Source of the DNA: Unio delphinus
Taxonomy: Eukaryota; Mollusca; Bivalvia; Unionida; Unionidae
Length of the DNA: 64,000 nucleotides
Direction: 5' to 3'
Assembly (NCBI GenBank): GCA_029339505.1
Contig: JAQISU010000210.1
Span: 12,121,001 to 12,185,000, forward strand
Shown here: positions 11,086 through 23,218 of the stretch, piece after piece
Position numbering within the stretch: position 1 is the stretch's first letter
Layout of the letters: each line of letters starts with the position of its first letter
Position numbers and translations under genes: made by a program
The notes under the pieces: model-generated
Databases searched by the model: none
What the model was told of the DNA's origin: nothing
What the model saw: the letters and a program-made list of their open reading frames with translations, nothing else

Positions 11086-11680
11086 TTAATACGTATCTTT
11101 TTGTCATGTGATTCAGTCTTGGTAAAATAATGATAGTATCTACTAACAAATATCAAAATGTTCTTGATTTGGAATCCATTTATAATTATTAGCATTACTT
11201 GAATCGTGACACATTACATTTTATAAGGTTATGAAAGTTGTCTTTTCTATTTGTTACCTCAATCTGAAATTCAACACCATTATACACTTGATGTGAAAAT
11301 GTGTATACAGTTCACCAAATGACATAGTAGCTCTTTTCCATAGTTTAATAATTTTTATTACTAACCAATGGTTTTCTCGTCATGTAAAGCAGTAAAGAAT
11401 AATGGATACTGATAAATTCAGACACTTTTAGTTGTTCTTTATGACGTGAAAATCAACGCTTTTCCTGTGATTTTTAACGATTCTTAGAAACTCATGCACG
11501 ACAGCAAATCAATACTTATTTATCTATTCATTTACCAAACACACAGTAAAACACAAGTTAACCTTACTAATGTAATACGTCACTGGTCACCCGCACGTGG
11601 CATATGAAAAACCATATAATGATGGCAATGCCATAGCATATTCGTACTAATGAAGGTCACAATTGCTTTGCGTAAAAATC

Positions 11681-11683
<3 letters not shown>

Positions 11684-11757
<74 letters not shown>
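11684..11757. repeat. (GA)n microsatellite
   Basis: AG run in duplicated block A', the counterpart of the run at 8623. Confidence 0.95.
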
Positions 11758-11759
<2 letters not shown>

Positions 11760-12127
11760 ATTATGACTAGAATGCACATAGATTCATACAGATAACAAAT
11801 TATATGCACAATACATTCTAGACAGTTTAACAATTAGAATTTGACTGTTGCTCTTGATAACAAATATAGATAAAACTGCAACATATATTGCATATATAAA
11901 ATATTTAAATTTAAAATAATCAACTAATATATATATTGTCGTGTAAGAGGACATACTTAGTCAGACCGATCATACTTGTCGTGACTTCTTGTAGCTAATA
12001 ATATTATGAGATTAAAAATAAATATTGAGAGGTACATTTTATCACTGGCATATAGAGCAAACTCAAACTATCCTACTTAAAGAGAAAACTTCAGTATATT
12101 TTAGTAATTCAAAAACGTTCATAATAT

Positions 12128-12232
<105 letters not shown>

Positions 12233-12370
12233 TGACATAAATTCATAACATTTGATTTGTTACTTGCGGTAGTTCCCTAAGCTTCACAACATTTTATAAG
12301 GTACGCATTACAGTCCAAGTAAAAGGGATTCTTTCAGAAGATGCAAATAAATAAAAAATGTATCCATCTC

Positions 12371-12472
12371 TTCTTCTCGTGCACATCGACTACGAGTCTT
12401 CTCGTGCACATCGACTACGAGTCTTCTCGTGCACATCGACTACGAGTCTTCTCGTGCACATCGACTACGAGA
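12371..12472. repeat. 25-bp tandem repeat, four copies
   Basis: Perfect copies of TCTCGTGCACATCGACTACG plus AGTCT. The identity indicates recent expansion. Confidence 0.9.
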
Positions 12473-12930
12473 GGTAATACTTGACTTTAAACCTATAGTA
12501 GATGGATGGAGACAATTTTCAGAAGCGATTTTAAGTAATCTTAAGAATTCAACTCGCGTTAAAAAGGTCATTTGATTCAGTCTTGGTAAAATAATAATAG
12601 TATCTACTAACACATATCAAAATGTTCTTGATTTATAATTATTAGCATTACTTGAATCGTTACACATTACATTTATAAGGTTATGAAAGTTGTCTTTTCC
12701 ATTAGTTACTTCAATCTGAAATTCAAAACCATTATACACTTGATTTAAATGTTCACCACATGACATATAAACAGTAACTCTTTTCCATAGTTTAATAATT
12801 TTTCTTATTAACTAATGATTTTCTCGTCATGTAAAGCAGAAAAGAATAATGAATATTGATAAATTCAGACACTTTTAGTTGTTTTTTATGACGTAAAAAT
12901 CAACGCTTTTCCTGTGATTTTTAATGATTC

Positions 12931-13400
12931 TAAAAAATTAATTTTGTAAATTCTCAATAATCACGGTAATTTTGTAATTCAAGACTTCACACTACTAAGA
13001 CGACGTGTCAGTACTATAACACTGAAATGCGTTGGCTATATGTATCAGATGGAATATGGAAGCTGTGTACAATTTTACATGCAAAATCTATTCAATTTTT
13101 GTAACATCAAATTTCGTAACTTATACAATATAAGGTTCCTGGAAAGAAAGACCAAGATGAATTTAAATTTTGTACAAAAATATATATAATTGTTTGAAAG
13201 ACTATAAACATTGGCTGTCATTGTCTGGTACAAATAAATCATAATTTTTCTTTCAGCAGTTCGTATTCAATTCCTATAATTGATAAAACTTATAAGAAGC
13301 GTGTTCATTCTGCTAAAAAAAAAATGTATGCACCATAACAAAATGATGCACTAGTACAGGCTTCATGGCCCGTAAAACGCATACAATAGATTATTACAAA
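12931..13400. other. Unassigned AT-rich interval
   Basis: No gene or repeat family is recognised. Confidence 0.4.
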
Positions 13401-13403
13401 CAT

Positions 13404-14195
13404 AAGGTAATATAAATTACATGTGTATTAACATATGCACCAGTATAATACAAACATAAGGTTCTATAAAATACATGTGCATTAACATATTTACCAGTAT
13501 AATACAAACATAAGGTTCTATAAAATACATGTGCATTAACATATTTACCAGTATAATACAAACATAAGGTTCTATAAAATACATGTGCATTAACATATTT
13601 ACCAGTATAATACAAACATAAGGTTCTATACAATACATGTGCATTAACATATTTACCAGTATAATACAAACATAAGGTTCTATAAAATACATGTGCATTA
13701 ACATATTTACCAGTATAATACAAACATAAGGTTCTATAAATTACATGTGCATTAACATATTTACCAGTATAATACAAACATAAGGTTCTATAAAATACAT
13801 GTGCATTAACATATTTACCAGTATAATACAAACATAAGGTTCTATAAATTACATGTGCATTAACATATTTACCAGTATAATACAAACATAAGGTTCTATA
13901 AAATACATGTGCATTAACATATTTACCAGTATAATACAAACATAAGGTTCTATACAATACATGTGCATTAACATATTTACCAGTATAATACAAACATAAG
14001 GTTCTATAAAATACATGTGTATTAACATATTTACCAGTATAATACAAACATAAGGTTCTATAAAATACATGTGCATTAACATATTTACCAGTATAATACA
14101 AACATAAGGTTCTATAAAATACATGTGCATTAACATATTTACCAGTATAATACAAACATAAGGTTCTTTTCATGTGCATTAACATATGTACCATC
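13404..14195. repeat. 54-bp minisatellite, about 14 copies
   Basis: The unit contains ACATGTGCATTAACATATTT followed by ACCAGTATAATACAAACATA and AGGTTCT. The period is a multiple of three, so the minus strand reads as an 18-residue repeat (core RTLCLYYTGKYVNAHV) over 266 codons. Two other frames also stay open. I regard the ORFs as by-products of the array, because there is no signal peptide, no non-repetitive domain and no codon constraint. Confidence 0.9.
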
Positions 14196-15480
<1,285 letters not shown>

Positions 15481-15827
15481 CCGACACACAGACAGAGACA
15501 GACATAAAGAGAACAATGATCGCTCTGTTTCAATAGGTATCATGTTTAAAAATATAATACAAAATCTATTATGTTTTAAACTGAAATAAAATAAATGAAA
15601 GTTGTTTTAGAATTTCAAGACAAGGTGTTCACTCAGAAGTCATATTTTAAAACTTAAAGGCAAACTTCAACGATGTAAAACATTCTCAACGAAATTTTAT
15701 TTTGTAACTCATCATAAATCTTATGAACTACTGCTTTTATCTCAGTGGTGTAATATACCAGGGTTATAAATCATTATGGAGCACTAATAATATCGCATGA
15801 GTTTAAAAAATAAAATATTTTATCAGG

Positions 15828-15831
<4 letters not shown>

Positions 15832-15892
<61 letters not shown>

Positions 15893-15951
15893 GTGTATGT
15901 ATGAGTGTGTGTGTGTGTGTGTGTCAATGTCAATGTATATGTTTGTGTGTG

Positions 15952-16002
<51 letters not shown>
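15832..16002. repeat. (CT)n-(GT)n-(GA)n compound microsatellite
   Basis: A long CT run, a GT-rich middle and a GA run follow one another. The CT and GA arms are complementary, so the locus could form a hairpin. Confidence 0.95.
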
Positions 16003-16666
16003 ACCCCGACACCGTATGAATAGGAGCAAACGTAGAGCCAGTTTTTATTTACAACATTTTTTATCGGAACATCAATTACATTAACTGGAAGATATAATGA
16101 TGCTTTTAGCATACTCCATAGTATCAACTTGATACGAAATTGAGTTCCAAGTATGAAGATATATTCTGAAATTTAACAGATAAAGCTAAGAGGATAAACA
16201 GACTAATTTTATCGTTTTCGTAGTTTTACAATGGAACATCTGAGGTGTAATAAGCCTTGGTACACACGCACTCAGAGAAATATACACACACAAAGAGACA
16301 CACTACGAAATACGTAATGGACTTGCTGTACAATCCAGGAAGCAAGCGGTGAAAGAAGTAAATAATGAAGTGAACACGAGCATATTTTAAAATGTTCACC
16401 CGGTATTTGTGGATAGTTTGAGTGTCCGTTATGATTTAGGAAATATAGTTTTAATTTAATGGTACTTAAACGTTACTCGTGAAGTGTCACCCAATTGCGA
16501 AGTGTCACCCAAAAGATTACGAAACCCTAAATAATTTATTGATCAAACACTTTCAGTTTATTAAGTTAATTCAATGTTTTCTCAAGATACTTATACATTT
16601 TGGGAATCGCTATTGAAGCCTCATTTATCTTTCTAACTTCTCTATAAACCTTTTAATGGACCTTAG
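16003..16666. other. 3' flank of the lactone oxidase gene
   Basis: This AT-rich sequence lies downstream (on the minus strand) of the oxidase stop codon and presumably includes its 3' UTR. No other feature is recognised. Confidence 0.4.
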
Positions 16667-17659
16667 TCAATGTACCTCTCTCACGTGGCTGTGTATATTG
16701 GGCAGGAAATCCCACTGTTTAGCCAGATGTGGCACTCCCCCTAATTTCATCCACTTAGTCCCTATTACCACACAGAAGTCTTCCCATCCTTTTGTTCCAC
16801 CCAGGGATAATATCTCAAGGTAGACAACCTTGGGGTCTTTAGCGTTTTTGTTCTTCACAATTGAAGCTGGACAGAGGTACGCATCACTGTGGGACATCCA
16901 TCTCATCTCCATCACCACGTTAAGAGGACATCGACCCATCTTTTGTTCTTTCTCTACTTCCTCAATGACAAACTGGCAGGCTTTACGAATGATATCGTAA
17001 TTCTGCTGCTCGCTTAAGTCAAAAGCAAACTCCATATTGTTTACGGAAACTTTTTCGATGTAATTCCGAAAGTGTATAGCATTTGTCAATTTCTCGTATA
17101 GGATCTCCAATCTAGGATACATTATATGTTTCAAAACGGAGAAGCCAATTCGTTGCATAGTTCGAAACGTTGAAGGATGCTTGAAAAGTGCCTGAGAACG
17201 GTAATACATTTCAGTAAAGTGCCAGTCCCACCATTTCTGTTTCTTGTAACGAGCCTCGCCTACCAGTTCGTAGTTACCATCTTCAACTTTGTTGATTATT
17301 CGAGCCCAGACTTCATCATTACGTGCACTGTATGTGCAAACAGGCCACAGAGAGTTCATAGGAAACCAGAAGAGTTCTAAAGACCAATTATGCTCCGCCA
17401 GACCCTCCATCACGCCCGGTGTAAAGAAGATATGATGAACGCTGAAGTAGTCATTGACCGTTTTGACAACAGTTAGCTTGTTTTCCAATCTAAGAGTCAG
17501 GTCATATACAACACCAAAGAGCCCAAAGTTAGCTGTGACAGCTTTCATCATCTCCTCGTCATGTGTATCTCTAGCATACGTTTGCACCTGCCCGTTACTG
17601 TCAACAATTCTCATCTGAACTACATAATCACACGGGCATTTGCAGTCCTTTCCAACACC
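16667..17659 (-). CDS. FAD-linked lactone oxidase, last exon (C-terminal substrate domain)
   Basis: This is the terminal exon of a host gene in the L-gulonolactone / D-arabinono-1,4-lactone oxidase family, which oxidises aldonolactones with a bound flavin. The exon begins after an acceptor (TTAACAG) at 17660. It opens with GVGKDCKCPCDYVVQ, which completes the flavin-binding GCHGVG segment begun in the previous exon. It continues through FGLFGVVYDLTLRLE and the C-terminal D-arabinono-lactone-oxidase-type domain (MEMRWM..SDAYLCP, HLAKQWD), and stops with TGA at 16667-16669. It contributes 330 residues with no internal stop, so this part of the gene looks functional. The classical C-terminal H-x-G/K-W element reads as HLAKQW. 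Confidence 0.85.
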   Translation of the reverse strand, partial: GVGKDCKCPCDYVVQMRIVDSNGQVQTYARDTHDEEMMKAVTANFGLFGVVYDLTLRLENKLTVVKTVNDYFSVHHIFFTPGVMEGLAEHNWSLELFWFPMNSLWPVCTYSARNDEVWARIINKVEDGNYELVGEARYKKQKWWDWHFTEMYYRSQALFKHPSTFRTMQRIGFSVLKHIMYPRLEILYEKLTNAIHFRNYIEKVSVNNMEFAFDLSEQQNYDIIRKACQFVIEEVEKEQKMGRCPLNVVMEMRWMSHSDAYLCPASIVKNKNAKDPKVVYLEILSLGGTKGWEDFCVVIGTKWMKLGGVPHLAKQWDFLPNIHSHVREVH

Positions 17660-17805
17660 CTGTTAAGAAAAAGGAATATATTAAACGATGATTTGAGAAG
17701 CAATAATATAGTTATTAATAGAAATAAATGTTGTTTAAAACAGTTTCATTTATAGTTAACTTCAGTAAAGAGACGAACAGACAGATGGAAATATATGAGA
17801 CGTAC
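17660..17805 (-). other. Intron between oxidase exons
   Basis: A 146-bp intron with a GTACGT donor at 17805 and a TTAACAG acceptor at 17660, in minus-strand order. Confidence 0.75.
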
Positions 17806-17955
17806 ATGACATCCGGTAATGATGACACCGACAGTCTGGACAATGGTCAGGAGAGTGTTGCATGGTAAATTGATGCCATTCTCGAGTTCAAATTGTTTGA
17901 ATTCCTCTGTTGACACTCCAGCCATTATGTGGACATCAACAGTTCTGTCTTTGCC
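17806..17955 (-). CDS. FAD-linked lactone oxidase, middle exon (end of FAD-binding domain)
   Basis: This is a 150-bp, phase-0 exon bounded by a CCATAG acceptor and a CAT|GTACGT donor. It encodes VDVHIMAGVSTEEF, the strand-loop typical of the FAD-binding PCMH fold. It ends in VGVIITGCH, whose final His joins GVG of the next exon to make the flavin-contact motif. Reading continues in frame from the exon at 35333-35680 across an intron of about 17.4 kb, which contains the virus-like element. Confidence 0.8.
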
Positions 17956-18349
17956 CTATGGAGAAAAAAGAAGCAGAAAATAACAAGAACTGATTTAAAC
18001 TGTGTTACCTAATAATATATGGCTATGATATGATAATCGAGAATATAAGATAAAAGAATGACTCTTAGCTGAACCGACAGGATTAAAATAAAATCTAAGA
18101 ATTAAAAACATGGAACAAAGTCTACCAAGCAATTGGGCCGCTGGAATTTTTTCAGACGGTCGTTATGGATTTATTCCTCTCTTTTTGAAAACTAATTTTC
18201 AAGGGAAAAAAAAATCATATACACAAAACATTTTACACAATACGATGCGTGATATGACAATTCCTTTCATAAAATTATATTTTATTACAAATGTCGATTA
18301 TTATATTGAATTAAGAGTGTTAAATATTGTTTTATATTACGAGTTTAAA
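17956..18349 (-). other. Oxidase intron, unique part
   Basis: AT-rich intron sequence with no recognisable gene, next to the 26-bp satellite. Confidence 0.5.
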
Positions 18350-19275
18350 ATATGATATTGTAATACGAGTGTTGAATGTGATATCGTAATACGAGTGTTG
18401 AATATGATATTGTAATACGAGTGTTGAATATGATATTGTAATGCGAGTGTTGAATATAATATTATGTTACGAGTGTTGAATATAATATTATGTTACGAGT
18501 GTTGAATATGATATTGTAATACGAGTGTTGAATATGATATTGTAATACGAGTGTTGAATATGATATTGTAATGCGAGTGTTGAATATAATATTATGTTAC
18601 GAGTGTTGAATATGATATTGTAATACGAGTGTTGAATATGATATTGTAATACGAGTGTTGAATATGATATTGTAATGCGAGTGTTGAATATGATATTGTA
18701 ATACGAGTGTTGAACATGATATCGTAATACGAGTGTTGAATATGATATTGTAATACGAGTGTTGAATATGATATTGTAATGCGAGTGTTGAATATAATAT
18801 TATGTTACGAGTGTTGAATATGATATTGTAATACGAGTGTTGAATGTAATATTGTGTTGCGAGTGTTGAATACGATATTTTAATTCAAATGTTGAAAATG
18901 ATATTGTAATACGAGTGTTGAATATGATATTGTAATACGAGTGTTGAATATTATATAGTAATACGAGTGTTGAATATGATATTGTAATACGAGTACTGAA
19001 TATGATATTGTAAGACGAGTGTTGAATATGATATCGTAATACGAGTGTTGAATATGATATTGTAATACGAGTGTTGAATATGATATTGTAATACGAGTGT
19101 TGAATATGATATTGTAATACGAATATTGAATGATATTGTAATACGATTGTTGAATATGATATCGTAATACGAGTGTTGAATATGATATTGTAATACGAGT
19201 GTTGAATATGATATTGTAATACGAGTGTTGAAAATGATATTGTAATGCGAGTGTTGAATATGATATTGAATTACG
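18350..19275. repeat. 26-bp satellite inside the oxidase intron, about 35 copies
   Basis: The unit is GAGTGTTGAATATGATATTG plus TAATAC. Variants (TATAATATTATGTTAC) recur as blocks, which suggests higher-order duplication of groups of units. ORFs here are by-products. Confidence 0.9.
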
Positions 19276-19769
19276 ACTCTCTATTTTTATAATAAATTGA
19301 AACACATACGAAGAAAACATATTGATTACATTATCTTTCCATAATATTTCATTTTTGTTCTGGCATACACTACAACTACTACTTCTACTACTTTTCGCAC
19401 CTACAATATTAAGTTTCATATACTACTTGCTTGTAACGCTGTACTATTTTTTCGTCTTTTACTTTTTGAAGACCAAACGTTTGTAAGAAAATAATTAATA
19501 TATGCATCGCCAAAAACGCAACGCAATTTCCACCATGGATTTATAATAACTGATATGTTCATATAAGGGGCTTCAAGAAAGCTAAACAAATACAATTCCT
19601 ACACAGATATGTCTTTGTCTTAGCGACAACCTCGTTATAGAATTTTCGTACTTGCTGAAATTTGATATTCAGCGATTTACAATTATTGTCTTGTTAAATC
19701 TTTGTAGAGAGAAGGAAATGAAAATACCTACACAGGGCTTTCTTTGTCGTTGCGACAACCTTGTTATAG
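19276..19769 (-). other. Oxidase intron between the satellite and the virus-like element
   Basis: It holds a degenerate direct repeat around TTGTTATAGA (19630 and 19760, both after CGACAACC) and nothing coding. The element inserted at the second copy. Confidence 0.45.
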
Positions 19770-19774
19770 ACATT
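19770..19774. repeat. Target site duplication, left copy (ACATT)
   Basis: ACATT directly precedes AGCAGCAG and recurs directly after CTGCTGCT at 35239-35243. Shifting the terminus by one base would allow a 6-bp reading, ACATTA. Confidence 0.75.
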
Positions 19775-20009
19775 AGCAGCAGAGAGGGTGAATCCTACAA
19801 CATTTTTTGTTTTTATTTTTGATTATACCCCTCCAAATAACACTAGACCCTTCTCGCGAAATAACTAGAAAAAAAAAATGACAGTGAACATGGGATTCGC
19901 ATTCGCGTTTTCGTTGATGTCGCAACGTCGTTGTCACTCACCCTCTCTGCTGCTAAGGTTTACGGTGATTTTAACCGAATATTTGATCAAGTCCGATACG
20001 ATATCGTGT
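19775..20009. repeat. Left terminal inverted repeat
   Basis: It matches the reverse complement of 35005-35238 except for one A in the A10/A9 run. The outer 180 bp (19775-19954) is itself flanked by inverted AGCAGCAGAGAGGGTGA borders. The inner part is an antisense copy of the last codons of the packaging ATPase. Confidence 0.95.
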
Positions 20010-20043
20010 TCGAGGGTCATGTAAATCACTACGACGAAAATCA

Positions 20044-21407
20044 CTACGATTTTACAAATAGACTAATTTGTAAAACCTCCTCTTGTAAATCAATCAGATT
20101 ATTAGACTGGTCAGTGAGTTTGAAATTAATTCTGGTTAATGAATTATTATGACATCGCATATAGACTGGATTCACCAGAGACTCAATTATTAAAAACCCT
20201 GGAGGAGCTGTTGGTGCAAATGAATACAAAATATATCCCTGCTGAGCTTGATTTGATCGTTCTAAATTTATTTGATAGCTTCCTTCGATCACATCACATA
20301 CTAAATTGAGCGCAATCACCGTTGAAATATTCACATTGAACGGAGCAATATGCCTACCGCCACAATCTGGGTCATTATTATGTTTGAGGATAGTTGTTTG
20401 TGGTTGTGATGGTGTTTTTTTCCACGTATCATGAATTTTTTTGAAACCTTCATCGATGGCATCACTGAGAGATTTTTGTAATTCTGAGATATTATATCCT
20501 GGTAGTTTAAACTCACGAATATCTTCAACGCGTATATTACCTTTCATCGCAAACTCTGTTCTCGTTTTAGGATTATCGTCACCTAATATCTCTTGAATAA
20601 TTTGTGAATGAAATGTTTCCATGTCATTGATGATTTTGTTACATATTTCTACAACGCTAATAAATTCATCTCGGGTGAGAGTGCCGGATTTAATGGATAT
20701 TAACAACAGTAAAAATCATATTCCATCGCTGTGAAATTTTCAGTAATTTTGTTCTGTCGGGGTACGAATTTGACAACGTTATTTTCTACTATTCCATTGA
20801 AAAGTTCCCACTTATTATAATCTTTATAACTCTTTATTGGATTATCAGATTTTATCCTGTCTGTGATATAATCGGTTTTTTGTGGTTCTGGTAATTTAAC
20901 GGTTTTTCCCCCGGGTGGGATTTCAGGCCATCCCAGTACGGTTCTAATAGAACTCTGATAGATATCTACGACGTATCCTTCTGTGCTTATTTCAATGGCA
21001 GATGATAGTGTCGGCACATGAACTGTTATAGCTATTTTTGACTCTACTCCAGTAATCGATTTTATTCTACGCGCGAATTCATCATTGATTTGTTCAATTT
21101 GATATGATCCGGTTGGTATGGAAACAACATTCCAGTCTGGGGTACCGTCGGGTTTATTCTTATTTGCAAATACCAGGGAATTATTGGGTTGTTGACCACC
21201 AAATGATTTTGACCTAATATTTGGCCAACTGTGGTATACTCGTAATTTTGCTAGCGCTATCTCCTTCACTGGGACCGGAGAGGGGAAATTCACACTGAAT
21301 TCTGGATTCGTTGAGGTTATTGAGATCATGCTTGTTTGTACTGGGTTTGTGTTCTCCACTATTTGTTGAAGTAATTCCATCTGTGTTGTCATTGTTATTA
21401 TACTCAT
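20044..21407 (-). pseudogene. Minor-capsid (penton-like) candidate, frameshifted copy
   Basis: Two overlapping frames (20700-21407 and 20044-20706) together match the intact 453-aa ORF at 1414-2775 along its whole length. Alignment of the two copies shows a one-base deletion near 20705, just after ENFTA, which moves the N-terminal half into an early stop. Both halves keep the conserved blocks: PSPVPVKEIALAKL and GSYQIEQIN in the first, PPGFLIIES and ISLFVKS in the second. The break is therefore recent. It ends 34 bp inside the left TIR. The capsid role is inferred from position and from the beta-rich C-terminus. Confidence 0.75.
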
Positions 21408-21861
21408 GTTTTTGTACTTCTAATTTTGACATCGCAGAATCATATATATCTACCATCGCTGAAAACTCACTCTCTGATATAATTGTATCATCGAGCGATG
21501 ACGATATCAATGAGGATAATTGCGAGTATGCAGTGGACACAACATGAAATTGAATTATGTAGTCTTGTAGTTTCCGTTGGCTGCATGTGGATATTTTTTT
21601 TGTGATTATTGAAATAATTCCAGTGATTGTTGTTGCCGCAGAAATGCAAATTGGAACAGCTATCGGGGCCATCATTGTCACTGAAGACAGTATAATACCA
21701 GCTCCGGTGATTACACCACTCACAGCGTACACAGTAACATCAATTGCGGTAATTCTCCTGCGATATTTTTTAATTTTCATTGCATACTCCTCAGAGAGGG
21801 TTTTGAGTCTAGTTTGATATTCTCTGACCTGATCATAGCGATATTGCGATGATGAAATCAT
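21214..21861 (-). CDS. Small membrane protein of the full element
   Basis: The 215-aa protein has a basic N-terminal helix (KIKKYRRRITAID at about 30-42). Two hydrophobic segments follow at about 43-62 and 64-88 (GAGIILSSVTMMAPIAVPIC). A helical stretch and a polar Asn/Ser-rich tail complete it. The last 64 codons overlap the start of the downstream penton-like gene in another frame, and this overlap is also visible in the left copy. A shared motif (GAAAACGATAGCG) lies 20-30 bp upstream of the ATG. Function is unknown; a two-segment membrane protein in a capsid operon suggests a virion membrane or entry role. Confidence 0.6.
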   Translation of the reverse strand: MISSSQYRYDQVREYQTRLKTLSEEYAMKIKKYRRRITAIDVTVYAVSGVITGAGIILSSVTMMAPIAVPICISAATTITGIISIITKKISTCSQRKLQDYIIQFHVVSTAYSQLSSLISSSLDDTIISESEFSAMVDIYDSAMSKLEVQKHEYNNNDNTDGITSTNSGEHKPSTNKHDLNNLNESRIQCEFPLSGPSEGDSASKITSIPQLAKY

Positions 21862-21891
21862 TTTTTATTTTAAATACGCTATCGTTTTCAA
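21862..21891 (-). promoter_or_regulatory. Candidate element promoter motif
   Basis: The minus strand reads TTGAAAACGATAGCGTATTT just before the ATG at 21861. The same spaced motif occurs at 781-803, 25231-25300 and 25737-25755, each time upstream of a structural gene. Confidence 0.45.
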
Positions 21892-22842
21892 TTACGATTT
21901 ACTTAAATCCGCTACGAATTCCACATACCACGTTGTTGAGACCCTAACCAAATTTTTATCAGTAGATGTGATTGTAAACTTTTCAGTTGTATTCTTGTCG
22001 ATGATCGTTGAAATCGTATTATTGACCCCAGATGAACTGGACGATGAAATATTAAATTGAGACAATGGTGTTACTAGTGTTAATCGATAAATACCCTTAA
22101 CGGTTGCAGTGATATCTAATTTGTTGTTTGTAGGTGACCACTCAAATGATCCGTGTTGGATTGTATATACTATGTTGTTGGTTTTCTCATGAGGAATTTT
22201 TGTTTTTTCAATGACTGTTATCATCCTCGAAAAATCACCTTTGACGGCTTCGATGAAGTTTTTCGTCTCATCGATGGATTTTTTAATATTCGGGAGTTTT
22301 AGTTCAATTTTATCGAATGTAGTTCCAATAAATTTATCAATGATATTTCTACGAAATGCGGTAAACTGTTTTATGTGTTCTTCAATTCTAGATTCAAGTG
22401 TTGTTAGTACAACCACAGAATTGTTTAACTCATCGTTGAGAATTTTTAATCGATCTGTAATCGTCGAAACGAGTACACCCGGTTTGAGTTTACCCTGATC
22501 GGAAAATAACGCAACGGTGTTCTCGATTGCGTTTTGTTGTTTAACTAAAATATCATCCAGAGAAATATTACTGGTTTTCAATTTACCCTGATCGGAAAAT
22601 AACGCAACGGTGTTCTCGATTGCGTTTTGTTGTTTAACTAAAATATCATCCAGAGAAATATTACTAGATTTCAATTTACCCTGGCGATCTTGAAATACAA
22701 CTATTTCATTGGGTTCAACACTTTCTAAATTCAACGTCTCAGCTATTTCATCTTTAATTTTTTTTGTTATATCCTTGATAGAATCAGGGGTTGCAGTGCC
22801 ATCGGGTTTTGGTTTCAAAGATCTCCCCCAAATATCAATCAT
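21892..22842 (-). CDS. Fibre-like repeat/coiled-coil protein
   Basis: This 316-aa protein starts one base after the protease stop, as in a polycistronic unit. The N-terminal about 45 residues include EPNEIVVFQDRQGKLKSSNI. Two identical units of about 32 residues (96 bp, DQGKLKTSNISLDDILVK) follow at about 50-120. An amphipathic helix with Leu/Ile heptads (LESRIEEHIKQF ... IKKSIDETKNFIEAVK) comes next. From about 235 there is a beta-type C-terminal head rich in Ser and Thr. Stalk-plus-head organisation suggests a trimeric attachment fibre; that is inferred. No enzyme motif is present. The DNA identity of the repeats suggests copy number can change easily. Confidence 0.65.
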   Translation of the reverse strand: MIDIWGRSLKPKPDGTATPDSIKDITKKIKDEIAETLNLESVEPNEIVVFQDRQGKLKSSNISLDDILVKQQNAIENTVALFSDQGKLKTSNISLDDILVKQQNAIENTVALFSDQGKLKPGVLVSTITDRLKILNDELNNSVVVLTTLESRIEEHIKQFTAFRRNIIDKFIGTTFDKIELKLPNIKKSIDETKNFIEAVKGDFSRMITVIEKTKIPHEKTNNIVYTIQHGSFEWSPTNNKLDITATVKGIYRLTLVTPLSQFNISSSSSSGVNNTISTIIDKNTTEKFTITSTDKNLVRVSTTWYVEFVADLSKS

Positions 22843-22843
22843 G

Positions 22844-23218
22844 TTATTGTAAAACTCTTTCTCTCTCTAAAAAGCGATTGCTGGTGTAGTCATTTACGAC
22901 AATATGAGGTGGTTTCTCCCTTGGGTTACCCAAGGAGTTAGAAATAGCGTCAAGGACATTTAATACTTCACTGCCGCATATTGGTGGGTCATTGATTTGT
23001 TGTGTTGGTAGCGTAGAATACCAAGTCTTCATTGGAAATTGTTTTATGTAACGCATAAACTCTTTTGGTGGGGCTAATCCATATGAATCAAAATAGACAA
23101 TCCCACGTGGATCAATAGCGTATGCAACCCAGTGAGTTCCAGGTCCGGTGCTGTTATCGAGATTAATAATACCTGTTTCAGTTTTGTTTGGTTGATGTGG
23201 TAATTGATCTTGGTAGTC
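22844..23218 (-). pseudogene. Adenain-type cysteine protease, N-terminus lost
   Basis: The open frame runs from a TGA at 23219 down to a stop at 22844. It contains the full catalytic core of the Maverick/adenovirus protease family: His in PGTHWVAYAID (codon at 23132-23134), Asp in VYFDSYGLAPP (23087-23089) and Cys in PPICGSEVLN (22976-22978), preceded by a Gln. These enzymes cleave capsid precursors at Gly-rich sites during maturation. There is no ATG before the core, and the expected first 25 or so residues are replaced by a tandemly duplicated piece of the upstream gene. The gene was therefore damaged by rearrangement, or is expressed by frameshift from the upstream ORF. Recognition of the family is firm; activity of this copy is doubtful. 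Confidence 0.8.

Noticed and set aside
13394..14194. 266-codon repeat ORF over the 54-bp minisatellite as a secreted repeat protein
   Set aside because: The ORF is open only because the period is a multiple of three. Other frames are equally open, and there is no signal peptide or unique domain.
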